Shown: positions 25,237 to 32,910 of the stretch, piece after piece
Position numbering within the stretch: position 1 is the stretch's first letter
How the letters are laid out: the number at the start of each line of letters is the position of its first letter
Assembly (NCBI GenBank): GCA_016716465.1
Contig: JADJWH010000001.1
Coordinates: 496,001 to 560,000 of the forward strand
DNA: 64,000 bases
From: Gammaproteobacteria bacterium
GTDB lineage: Bacteria > Pseudomonadota > Gammaproteobacteria > SZUA-140
Reading direction: 5' to 3'
The notes under the pieces: model-generated
Told to the model about the DNA's origin: nothing
Database searches by the model: none
The model's input: only the letters and a program-made list of their open reading frames with translations
Position numbers and translations under genes: made by a program

Positions 25237-25638
25237 ATGATAACCAGAGTATTGCGGGTATCCGCTTTATCCGCGGCCCTGCTGTGCGTGGCCGCGCCGA
25301 TCCTTGCCGAGGATCAGGATCGCGCGCAGGACAGGGACCGGATGGAAAACCGGGACATGGATCAGGAACGCATCTACGGCAGCCAGCTGATGACTCCCGC
25401 GGAACGTGACGAGTACCGCGAACGGCTGCGCGCCGCCACGACGGCGGAAGAGCGCGACCGCATCCGCGCGGAGCATCACGAACAAATGAAATCGCGTGCG
25501 AAGGAGCGTGGCGTCTCCCTGCCGGACGAGCCGAGAGACTGGGACGGGTCCGGTGCGGGGCACGGTATGGGCCCGGGCATGCATCCCGATGGCATGGGTT
25601 CAGGCGGCATGGGTTCGGGCGGCGGGAAGAATCGCTGA
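25237..25638 (+). CDS. Exported charged, Gly/Met-rich protein of unknown function
   Basis: This 133-residue protein has a signal peptide (cleavage after ILA, residue 24). The mature part has Asp/Arg-rich stretches (EDQDRAQDRDRMENRDMDQE), a helical segment RDEYRERLRAATTAEERDRI and a Gly/Met/His tail (GHGMGPGMHPDGMGSGG). It resembles small periplasmic proteins that may bind metal, but no family was recognised. AAAGGAGG before the ATG is a strong ribosome site. Confidence 0.65.
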   Translation: MITRVLRVSALSAALLCVAAPILAEDQDRAQDRDRMENRDMDQERIYGSQLMTPAERDEYRERLRAATTAEERDRIRAEHHEQMKSRAKERGVSLPDEPRDWDGSGAGHGMGPGMHPDGMGSGGMGSGGGKNR

Positions 25639-25697
25639 CGCCATTTTCCGCAGCGACGCGGCGGCGATCGGGTTGGCGCCGCCGCGTCATGTTTGAG

Positions 25698-25904
25698 TCA
25701 GCACAGCACCTGGTCCAGCGGGCGGCGCGTCCGCCGCGTCTCTATCCTGCGCCAGATGCGTTCATGGAAGTAAAATCCCACCGTGTTCACCGCCGGCTCG
25801 ACCAGCGCCACGGCCCCCCCGATCACGATGTCGCCGGTCAGGACATACGCCACCGTGAAGGCGATCGAGAAATGCAGGACGGCGAATGTGAATGTCTTGG
25901 TCAT
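25698..25904 (-). CDS. DUF2061 membrane protein
   Basis: This 68-residue protein has two hydrophobic helices (FTFAVLHFSIAFTVAYVLTG and VIGGAVALVEPAVNTVGFYF) and the terminal HERIW motif of DUF2061, a small membrane family of unknown function. GGAG six bases before ATG 25904 selects this start over the upstream in-frame ATG at 25928. A Fur-box-like sequence lies 28 bases upstream of the start codon. Confidence 0.82.
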   Translation of the reverse strand: MTKTFTFAVLHFSIAFTVAYVLTGDIVIGGAVALVEPAVNTVGFYFHERIWRRIETRRTRRPLDQVLC

Positions 25905-25931
25905 GGTTCGCTCCACGCATTGGTTCATGAG

Positions 25932-25950
25932 ATAGATAATAATCATTCTC
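25932..25950. promoter_or_regulatory. Candidate Fur box upstream of DUF2061 gene
   Basis: The 19 bases at 25932-25950 match the Fur consensus at 13 positions by eye, with the right 13 bases (AATAATCATTCTC) matching at 11. The surrounding 40 bases are unusually AT-rich for this GC-rich region. The site lies just upstream of the DUF2061 start, where a bound repressor would block transcription. Confidence 0.4.
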
Positions 25951-26250
25951 AGAAATGATTGAAGTCGATTTATTCTAAGCACATGATAGGGCGCAGCTAT
26001 CGGCGCGGAATTGACGCGGTGTGAGGGAAGCCAGCTCATCTGCGTGGGGCGTGGATGCGGAAGAGCAGTGGGGAAATACGACCGGGCGGGACACCTCGAG
26101 AGTGGCCGTCCCTGGCAGTACCCCTCCTGACGCCTAACATAGCCCCATCGGTCCAGATCCACCATAATACTTTCGGGTGGAGTCCTGGAAAGTGGGGAGA
26201 GGGGGATCGATGCATTCGAACAGGATCAACCGCGCGGGCGGTTTCATTCG
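25951..26250. other. Non-coding interval between DUF2061 and glutaminyl cyclase genes
   Basis: Together with 25905-25931 and the Fur-like site, this makes about 346 bases without a supported gene. The left part is AT-rich; the right part (26040-26250) holds the leader of the glutaminyl cyclase gene with no clear ribosome site or promoter boxes. No RNA gene or repeat was recognised. Confidence 0.5.
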
Positions 26251-27096
26251 ATGATCCCGCGGACGCCGGTGTGGCGCCGCCCGACGTCGCGCCGTGCCAT
26301 GACGCTGACACTTGCGCTGTGCGTCATCCTGTTTGCCGGCATGAACGGCGGCGAACGGGCGAACGCCTCCGCCGGGGCGGGCCCCGCGCCCCAGTACGAC
26401 TACCGCATCGTGCGCGTCTACCCGCATGACCGGGATGCGTTCACGCAAGGCCTGGTGTACCTGAACGGGGAGCTGTACGAGAGTACCGGGCTCAACGGCG
26501 CCTCTTCGGTCCTCCGGGTCGATCTCCGGACCGGCCGCATCCTGCAGCGCCTGGAACTGGACGGGAAGTACTTCGGTGAGGGACTGGCGGCCTGGGGTCC
26601 AAACCTGATCCTGCTTACGCTGCGGTCGAACATCGGTTTCGTCTATGACCGCGCCAGCCTGCGTCAGCGCCAGACCTTTACCTACGCCGGTGAGGGCTGG
26701 GGACTGACGCACGACGGCGTCCGCCTGATCATGAGTGACGGATCCTCCGTCCTGCGTTTTCTCAACCCCTGGACCTTCCAGGAGCAGGGGGTGCTCCCGG
26801 TGCGCGACGGCGGCCGGGAGGTCGCCGGGCTGAACGAACTGGAATTCGTGAATGGGGAGATCTTCGCCAATGTCTGGCCGACCGACAGGATCGTGCGCAT
26901 CGCGGCCGCGACTGGCGCGGTGACCGGCTGGGTCGACCTGTCCGGCCTGCTCGCGCCGGTGGACAAGGTCGCCCCCGGCAGCGTGCTGAACGGGATTGCC
27001 TATGACGCGGCGAACGATCGCCTGTTCGTGACCGGGAAGCGCTGGCCGCGGCTGTTCGAGATCAAGCTGGTGCCGCGCGGGGCAACGCAGCCCTGA
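26251..27096 (+). CDS. Exported glutaminyl-peptide cyclotransferase (beta-propeller type)
   Basis: This 281-residue protein has a signal-peptide-like N-terminus (basic RRPTSRRA, then LTLALCVILFAG). The body is the plant/bacterial-type glutaminyl cyclase: YPHDRDAFTQGLVYLNGELY, ESTGLNGASSVLRVDL, LELDGKYFGEGLA, GLNELEFVNGEIFANVWPTD and VLNGIAYDAANDRLFVTGK. It forms N-terminal pyroglutamate on exported proteins. An internal ATG at 26299 could also serve as start and would leave a more standard signal peptide. Confidence 0.9.
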   Translation: MIPRTPVWRRPTSRRAMTLTLALCVILFAGMNGGERANASAGAGPAPQYDYRIVRVYPHDRDAFTQGLVYLNGELYESTGLNGASSVLRVDLRTGRILQRLELDGKYFGEGLAAWGPNLILLTLRSNIGFVYDRASLRQRQTFTYAGEGWGLTHDGVRLIMSDGSSVLRFLNPWTFQEQGVLPVRDGGREVAGLNELEFVNGEIFANVWPTDRIVRIAAATGAVTGWVDLSGLLAPVDKVAPGSVLNGIAYDAANDRLFVTGKRWPRLFEIKLVPRGATQP

Positions 27097-27192
27097 ATCT
27101 GTATCCCGGGACGATGCGTTGAGGTATCTTGGTGACGCGATCCTGGCCCCGTACCACCAATCCGATCACCACTCCGACAGGCAGATGATACG

Positions 27193-27549
27193 ATGAATGC
27201 GTTCTGGATGGCGACCCTGTTGCTGTGCTGCAGCAATGTGTTCATGACCTTTGCCTGGTACGGGCACCTGAAGAACCTGCCGCATCAGCCCTGGCTGGTC
27301 GCCGCGCTGGTCAGTTGGGGCATCGCCCTGTTCGAGTATCTGCTGCAGGTGCCGGCCAATCGGATCGGCCATCAGGTGATGTCGGTCGGGCAGTTGAAGA
27401 TCCTGCAGGAGATCATTACGTTGACGGTGTTCGTGCCATTCGCCCTGTTCTATATGAAGGAAAAGCTGACGCTCGATTATCTGTGGGCCGGGCTTTGCCT
27501 GCTGGGAGCGGTGTTTTTCCTGTTCCGCGCCCGGATGTTCGGGGCCTGA
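27193..27549 (+). CDS. DUF486 (DMT-like) small membrane protein
   Basis: This 118-residue protein with four transmembrane helices matches DUF486: LLCCSNVFMTFAWYGHLKNL, SWGIALFEYLLQVPANRIGH, QLKILQEIITLTVFVPFALF and the terminal LYMKEKLTLDYLWAGLCLL-like helix. DUF486 is a four-helix relative of drug/metabolite transporters with no defined substrate. Confidence 0.88.
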   Translation: MNAFWMATLLLCCSNVFMTFAWYGHLKNLPHQPWLVAALVSWGIALFEYLLQVPANRIGHQVMSVGQLKILQEIITLTVFVPFALFYMKEKLTLDYLWAGLCLLGAVFFLFRARMFGA

Positions 27550-27689
27550 GGCCGCGCTCGCGGCCGGTTGCGCCGTCCGCGGTTGCAGTTCCCGGCGGAT
27601 CATGCGAAGGTTGTACCCACGCTATACGCGGTAGGCGTCCCGGATCCGTCCGCGGGAGGCCTGTTTTACTACGATTCCTGGAGAGATCG

Positions 27690-28154
27690 ATGCAGATACA
27701 AGATAATTGCGTAGTGTCCATCCATTACACACTGACCAACGAGGAGGGTGAGGAACTGGATTCCTCGGCGGGTCAGGATCCCCTGGTATACCTCCACGGA
27801 GCCGGCAATATCATCCCGGGTCTGGAAAGCGCCCTGACCGGCGGCAGCGTGGGCGACAAGCTCGAGGTCACGGTGGCGCCCGAGCACGGCTACGGCGCAG
27901 TCGATCCGGATCTGATCCGCAAGGTGCCGCGTGAGGCCTTCGCCGGGGTAGAGCGGGTGGAGCCCGGCATGCAGTTTCAGACCCAGAGTCCGACCGGGCA
28001 GGTCATGCGCGTGACGGTCAAGGAGAGCAACGACCAGGACGTGCTGATCGACGCCAATCACCCGCTTGCCGGTCAGACCCTGTTTTTCAGCGTCACGGTT
28101 GAGGAAGTGCGTTCAGCCACGGAAGAGGAACTGGCCCACGGCCACGCCCATTAG
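27690..28154 (+). CDS. slyD: SlyD-type FKBP peptidyl-prolyl isomerase
   Basis: This 154-residue protein has an FKBP domain interrupted by the insert-in-flap chaperone domain: VSIHYTLTNEEGEELDSS, HGAGNIIPGLESALTGGSVG, then the VTVAPEHGYGAVDPDLI insert and LAGQTLFFSVTVEEV. The C-terminal tail is short and slightly His-rich (HGHAH), unlike the long metal-binding tail of E. coli SlyD. GAGA lies eight bases before ATG 27690. Its stop codon shares two bases with that of the convergent GGDEF-EAL gene. Confidence 0.93.
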   Translation: MQIQDNCVVSIHYTLTNEEGEELDSSAGQDPLVYLHGAGNIIPGLESALTGGSVGDKLEVTVAPEHGYGAVDPDLIRKVPREAFAGVERVEPGMQFQTQSPTGQVMRVTVKESNDQDVLIDANHPLAGQTLFFSVTVEEVRSATEEELAHGHAH

Positions 28155-31100
28155 GGGGCGCCCGTCTGGCCGGTGAAATCCAGCAGGCGGCGCGGTTTGT
28201 CGATGACATAGCCCTGCGCGTAATCCACGCCGATCTCGCGCAGCAGGTTCAGGATGGTCTCGTTCTCGACGTATTCGGCGATGATCTTTTTGCCCATGAA
28301 GTGGCCGATTTCGCTGATCGATTTCACGACGGCGTAATCGCTCGGATTGCGGTCCATCTCCTTGACGAAGGCGCCGTCGATCTTCAGGAAATCGACCGGG
28401 AGGCGTTTCAGGTAAGAGTAAGAGGAGAGTCCGCTGCCGAAATCGTCGAGCGCGAATGTGCAGCCGCTCTTCTTCATCTCCAGGATGAATTCCGCCGCGT
28501 CGCTCAGGTTGTCGATCCCGGCCGTTTCAGTGACCTCGAAGCAGACCCGATCCATCGGCGCGCCGCTGCGCTGCATTTCGGTCAGGATGAAATCCTTGAA
28601 GGACTCGTCACTGAGCGAGCGTCCCGACAGATTGATGGCGAGCCCGCCCAGCGCGTCGAGCTTGTCCCGGTTCTGCGCCATCCAGTCGAATGCGGTACGG
28701 ATGACCCAGCGATCGATCGCGGGCATGCGATGGTAATGCTCCGCCGCCAGGATGAGTTCCTGCGGGGAGATGGGATTGCCATCCTCATCGGTGACGCCGA
28801 GCAGGACCTCGACATGATGCGGCGGCTGGTCACCATCTTCCGAGATCGGGACGATGCTCTGAAAACGCAGGTCCAGGTCGTCTTCTTCCAGCGCCTTGTC
28901 GATGCGCGCCACCCATTTCATCGAACGCTGCTCGTTGTGCAGCAGGGTGTCGTCGGGTCGGTGGATCTGGATCCGGTTCACCCCCTGCTGTTTCGCGGCG
29001 CGGCAGGAGGACTCCGTCGCCTGGAGTATCTGTGTCGCGCTCGAGCAGGTGCCGTCGATCTGGGCAAGCCCGATGCCGAATGAGATCGAGAATTTCTTGT
29101 CCGACCACTGGAAGCGGTAGTTCCGGATGCGATCGATCTGTTCCTCGGCGATGCGGCTCGCCTCCGAGGTGGAACAGTTCTCGAGCAGGAGGCAGAATTC
29201 ATCGGCGCCGATGCGGCCGGCGGTCGCTTCCACGCCCGTCATTCCGCCTTTCAGCAGTTCGCCGATCTCGAGCAGGAGCTTGTCGCCCGCGTCGTAGCCG
29301 CAGGTCGTGTTGATCACGCTGAACTGGTCGATGTCGATGTAGAGCAGGGCGTGCACCGCGGTGCCCAGCCGGGCATTCTCGATCTGTTCCTGCAGCAGTC
29401 GCTCGAACTCACGCCGGTTGTACAGCCCGGTCAGCTGATCGTGGGTGGTCTCGAACAGCAACTGGTGGTGCAGGTTCTGCAGCATGGAGTACTGGGCCCG
29501 GTCCATCGCCGGCTCGTCGGCGCTGTCGAGTATGACTGCAGCGCCTTCATGGAGCTGGCGCGCCAACTGGCCGACCTCCAGGGTCTTCTCCAGCAGTCCG
29601 CGCAGATTGACGAACACGTAGCGGTCGCGATTTCGCGATACCCAGGCGAGGCGGAGGCGCTGCGGGTCGGATCCTTCCGCGGCGAACAGGACCCAACTGC
29701 CGACCTTCAGCCGGAGCACACGCTTGCGCCACTCCAGAAGCTTCCCGTCCTCCGGGCCGGTGGGCTCGTCCCGGGTCTCCGTTTCTTGCGAATCAGGCCG
29801 GATCTGCTCGTTTTCGCAGGCCCGGATCACGTCGTTTACGTTGTCCGAATAGGCCGAATCCTGGATCTGCACCAGCATGTTGAGTTTCTTGAGCACCTTG
29901 GAAAAGACGTCGGGGTCGACGTCGATCTCCTCGGCGATCCGGTTCAGAAGCCCGTTCACCTGATTCTGGATGGCGTTGCCGCCGGTCTGTCCGTCTCCAT
30001 AGAGTTCGAGCTGGGAGATCTTGTTCACCACCTGGCGTGCGACGTGGGATTTGTCCACGAATATGGAATCGTCGTGGATTGCCTGTTTCAGCAGCGGGAT
30101 CTCGAGTCGCTGTAACCAGGCGCGCACGCCATTCTCCAGCAGCATGTCCTTGAACATCGATTCGAAGACATTCCCCGCCACGTACATGATTCCACTTTCA
30201 CGGCCGCCGATGCGCTTGTCGCCGTCGCCGAAGGCGCCGCGTTCATTGATCAGCGAAAGGATTTTCGAGTGGTACGCCGGGACGGGCGCGCCCGCCGCCG
30301 GCGTTTCACCGCGCCGCGCCTGCAGCTGCGAGAGGGCGGAGAGGACCTCCTCGGCGGAATAGACCTTGTTGCCCGAAGCGGCGGCGGTCGGCGCCGTATC
30401 GTTGGCGACACTGTTCATTTCCAGGTCGAAGCTGTCCATTACGCCGTCGTGGTGACCGTACTGGCGGCGCAGTGAGAATATGTCGCGCACGATGCCGTAC
30501 AGGTCCCGGTCGTCCTCATTCGCGCGTCCGGCTTCACCGCGCGGTCCCTTCATGCGCGGTGATTCCTGCGCGGGCGCCGCCGGCTTGTCGGCGCGGCCCC
30601 GACGTCCGGCGGCAGGTTCCACGCGCTTCCTGGCGATTCCGACCCCGATCCTGATCTCAGGCAGCACACCGTTCTCGACGAGGAAGGCATTCATCCGCGC
30701 GAGCAGATCGCCCAACTGTTCGAGCAGAGGACCCTTGAACGAGCCATAGCAGGTCTGGCTGGCGAAGCGGTTAAGTTCCAGCGTCTTGAGGGCGCGCTGG
30801 AACGCCAGTGCGAAGGCATAGGGGCCGAACGGATTGTTTTCCCGCTCGATGACGACGCCATACAGGAGGCTCAGACGCTGTTCGAGCGCACCGATCTCAC
30901 TCTGTTGGCGCGATTCGACGAAATTGGCGATGTCCGAGACCGCGAGCCAGTCGTCGAGCACATCTTCCTCGACCAGGGAGAGCTTGGTTTGCGTCTTGTC
31001 GGCGTCGGGGTTCGCGGCCGCGGCTCCGGGAATGCCGTCGAACCGTTCCAGGCAGGCGGTGCCGAAACTTTCCTGCAGGATGTCGTGGGACGCGTTCAGG

Positions 31101-31699
31101 ATTCCGAGCGCATCGAAATACGAGTTCTGTTCGATGCCGTTCCGCGCATGGTCCGCGGAATCGAACAGCTGGCCGCCGGCCTGTGAGATGAAGCTCTCCA
31201 TCAGCGGATGAATGATCTCGCGCGCCATCGCGCGGCAGCCATCCAGCAGTTGGCGGCGGGTGGCGGCATCCGGCGCGCCGGCTGTCGTCGTATCGGTGGA
31301 ATTCCCCGTCGGTTCCCGCGCCTGCTGTCGGCTGATGGCGAAATCGATCAGCAGCTGCAGGGTGTTGAGGTCCGGATTGATCAGCATGACGCCGGCGCTT
31401 TCACCATCGGTGCGGACGACGCGGGCGCGGAAGCGCAGGATATTCTGGTGTGCGTCACCGGGTACGGCGCAGCGGATATCCACCTGTTCGCCGACCTGGG
31501 GCAGGAGATGTCTGGAGGTATCCTGCCGGTACTGGAGCAGCATGCCGCCCGGGCAAAGGTCGCGGATCACGCAGTGGTGCTGCGGCGCGCCGCGCAGCGT
31601 CGCGCAGACGGCGTCGATCTGCGTCCGATGACGCTGAAAATGACGCTTCTCGGCGCCGTCGTCCGCGCGTGAAACCTGATGTGTGCCTGCTGCCGCCAT
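28151..31699 (-). CDS. PilZ-DUF1631-GGDEF-EAL protein (cyclic-di-GMP signalling)
   Basis: This 1182-residue cytoplasmic protein contains, in order, a PilZ-like domain (about residues 15-125), a long DUF1631-type helical region (about 150-650), a GGDEF domain with a degenerate GADEF loop, and a C-terminal EAL domain. The EAL domain has EVL in place of EAL but keeps the other metal and catalytic positions: the Asn of AINLSGRS, the Glu of FEVTETA, DDFGSG, LKIDGAF and YAQGY. Phosphodiesterase activity is therefore plausible while the cyclase is probably inactive or regulatory. The signal is unknown. Confidence 0.87.
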   Translation of the reverse strand: MAAAGTHQVSRADDGAEKRHFQRHRTQIDAVCATLRGAPQHHCVIRDLCPGGMLLQYRQDTSRHLLPQVGEQVDIRCAVPGDAHQNILRFRARVVRTDGESAGVMLINPDLNTLQLLIDFAISRQQAREPTGNSTDTTTAGAPDAATRRQLLDGCRAMAREIIHPLMESFISQAGGQLFDSADHARNGIEQNSYFDALGILNASHDILQESFGTACLERFDGIPGAAAANPDADKTQTKLSLVEEDVLDDWLAVSDIANFVESRQQSEIGALEQRLSLLYGVVIERENNPFGPYAFALAFQRALKTLELNRFASQTCYGSFKGPLLEQLGDLLARMNAFLVENGVLPEIRIGVGIARKRVEPAAGRRGRADKPAAPAQESPRMKGPRGEAGRANEDDRDLYGIVRDIFSLRRQYGHHDGVMDSFDLEMNSVANDTAPTAAASGNKVYSAEEVLSALSQLQARRGETPAAGAPVPAYHSKILSLINERGAFGDGDKRIGGRESGIMYVAGNVFESMFKDMLLENGVRAWLQRLEIPLLKQAIHDDSIFVDKSHVARQVVNKISQLELYGDGQTGGNAIQNQVNGLLNRIAEEIDVDPDVFSKVLKKLNMLVQIQDSAYSDNVNDVIRACENEQIRPDSQETETRDEPTGPEDGKLLEWRKRVLRLKVGSWVLFAAEGSDPQRLRLAWVSRNRDRYVFVNLRGLLEKTLEVGQLARQLHEGAAVILDSADEPAMDRAQYSMLQNLHHQLLFETTHDQLTGLYNRREFERLLQEQIENARLGTAVHALLYIDIDQFSVINTTCGYDAGDKLLLEIGELLKGGMTGVEATAGRIGADEFCLLLENCSTSEASRIAEEQIDRIRNYRFQWSDKKFSISFGIGLAQIDGTCSSATQILQATESSCRAAKQQGVNRIQIHRPDDTLLHNEQRSMKWVARIDKALEEDDLDLRFQSIVPISEDGDQPPHHVEVLLGVTDEDGNPISPQELILAAEHYHRMPAIDRWVIRTAFDWMAQNRDKLDALGGLAINLSGRSLSDESFKDFILTEMQRSGAPMDRVCFEVTETAGIDNLSDAAEFILEMKKSGCTFALDDFGSGLSSYSYLKRLPVDFLKIDGAFVKEMDRNPSDYAVVKSISEIGHFMGKKIIAEYVENETILNLLREIGVDYAQGYVIDKPRRLLDFTGQTGAP

Positions 31700-32018
31700 A
31701 GGAATAATCGTTCGGTCTTCTCCCCTCGGTACAGGCTATCGGCGTTGCTCCGATATTGTTGAATCAGTTCGCATTGTTACGGGCCGTGTGTGCCGGGCCG
31801 GGAGTACGGGGTCCGGGTATCGTGCAGATCGATGGGAGATGGATATAATATAACTATTTGAAAATTAAATAATTAATATTAATTTCCTGAGGGTGGCCTG
31901 AGCCCGGATGGACATCGAGGGGCGGGATTCCTACAATCACGCCGGTCGGTGAGCGGAAACGTTCCGCGACGCGGCGATGAGTGCGGCCTGTAAATATGTC
32001 CATGACAAGGAGACAGAC
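31700..32018. other. Intergenic region with AT-rich promoter-like island
   Basis: These 319 bases separate the divergent GGDEF-EAL gene and a small lipoprotein gene. The stretch 31842-31885 is strikingly AT-rich and includes a perfect TATAAT at 31844-31849, but no convincing -35 box 16-18 bases upstream. No gene or RNA was recognised; it probably holds the promoters of both flanking genes. Confidence 0.45.
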
Positions 32019-32243
32019 ATGAAAATCACGGCGGGTGTATCGGCGATACTGTTGGCCCTGGGGCTCGGATTGGCGGGTTGCGGCAGCGACCACGATATGG
32101 ACGATGAATCCGGGGACAGCATGGAGAACAGTTCCGATGCCATGATGAACCGCGCGGACGACACCGGACACGCGGGCGATTCCGACGACATGATGAGTCA
32201 GGATGCGGCGCCCGAGGGATCCGCGCCGGCCGAAGGCCAGTAA
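32019..32243 (+). CDS. Small acidic lipoprotein
   Basis: This 74-residue protein has a lipoprotein signal (LGLGLAGC), then a very acidic Asp/Met/Ser-rich mature part (HDMDDESGDSMENSSDAMM). AAGGAGA before ATG 32019 selects this start. No family was recognised; Met/Asp/His-rich small lipoproteins are sometimes metal-related, but this is not shown. A hairpin at 32261-32288 follows. Confidence 0.68.
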   Translation: MKITAGVSAILLALGLGLAGCGSDHDMDDESGDSMENSSDAMMNRADDTGHAGDSDDMMSQDAAPEGSAPAEGQ

Positions 32244-32260
32244 GCGTCTGTCGGCTTGTC

Positions 32261-32288
32261 CCCGCCGCCCGGATCGAAGGGTGGCGGG
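32261..32288. terminator. Hairpin between convergent genes
   Basis: CCCGCCGCCC (32261-32270) pairs with GGGTGGCGGG (32279-32288) with a single mismatched position and an eight-base loop. It lies between the stop codons of the small lipoprotein gene and the rhombosortase gene, which converge, so it probably ends both transcripts. Confidence 0.55.
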
Positions 32289-32292
32289 AGGG

Positions 32293-32910
32293 TCAGGATG
32301 CCGGTCTTTGTTGGCGTCGGGCGCGGAGCAGGAGCAGCCCGGCCGCGACGAGGCCGGTGATCGCCCCGTAGAGATGTGAATCCACCAGCACGCTGCCGCC
32401 GGCGAGGTTTGCGGAGCCGGGCAGCGCGCCGTGCAGTTGTTCCCACGTCAGTTTGGCGATGAGCAACCCGAGCAGGGCCAGCTCCGCCCGATATCCCGCC
32501 GCGAGGCTTGCCACGGCGCCGGCCACGAACAGGCCGTGCAGCACCCCGGACAGGCCGACATACCAGTGCACGCCGGGCTGCAAGGCCAGCAGGCCGAGAC
32601 TGATCCCGAGCATGCAGAACACCGTGACGGCGCACCACTGCCGCGTGGTGTAGAACCGTCCGAACAGCATCCAGATGAGGGCCAGACCGGCCAGGTTCAT
32701 GGCCAGGTGTCCCCATCCCAGGTGCGCGATGTGCGCGGACAACAACCGCCAGACCTGGCCGGCGAGTATCGCCGTCCGGTCGTAACGCAGCCACGCGCGC
32801 AGCTCCGTGCCGCCGACCGCCACGGCGATCGCCAGCAGCGCCAGCGAGAGCGGCACCGCGTGGCGAACGACGAACGCGGACAAACCGGACGCGCCGGACT
32901 CAGTGTTCAT
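32293..32910 (-). CDS. rrtA: Rhombosortase (rhomboid-family serine protease)
   Basis: This 205-residue rhomboid-type intramembrane protease has about six helices. Key positions are HLAMN in the second hydrophobic segment, the catalytic serine in VGLSGVLHGL, and the partner histidine in DSHLYG. The small size and motif pattern fit rhombosortase, which processes proteins bearing a C-terminal GlyGly-CTERM anchor. The start at 32910 overlaps the end of glnD by 11 bases, so it is probably translated from the same message. No GlyGly-CTERM substrate is encoded in the window. Confidence 0.82.
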   Translation of the reverse strand: MNTESGASGLSAFVVRHAVPLSLALLAIAVAVGGTELRAWLRYDRTAILAGQVWRLLSAHIAHLGWGHLAMNLAGLALIWMLFGRFYTTRQWCAVTVFCMLGISLGLLALQPGVHWYVGLSGVLHGLFVAGAVASLAAGYRAELALLGLLIAKLTWEQLHGALPGSANLAGGSVLVDSHLYGAITGLVAAGLLLLRARRQQRPAS

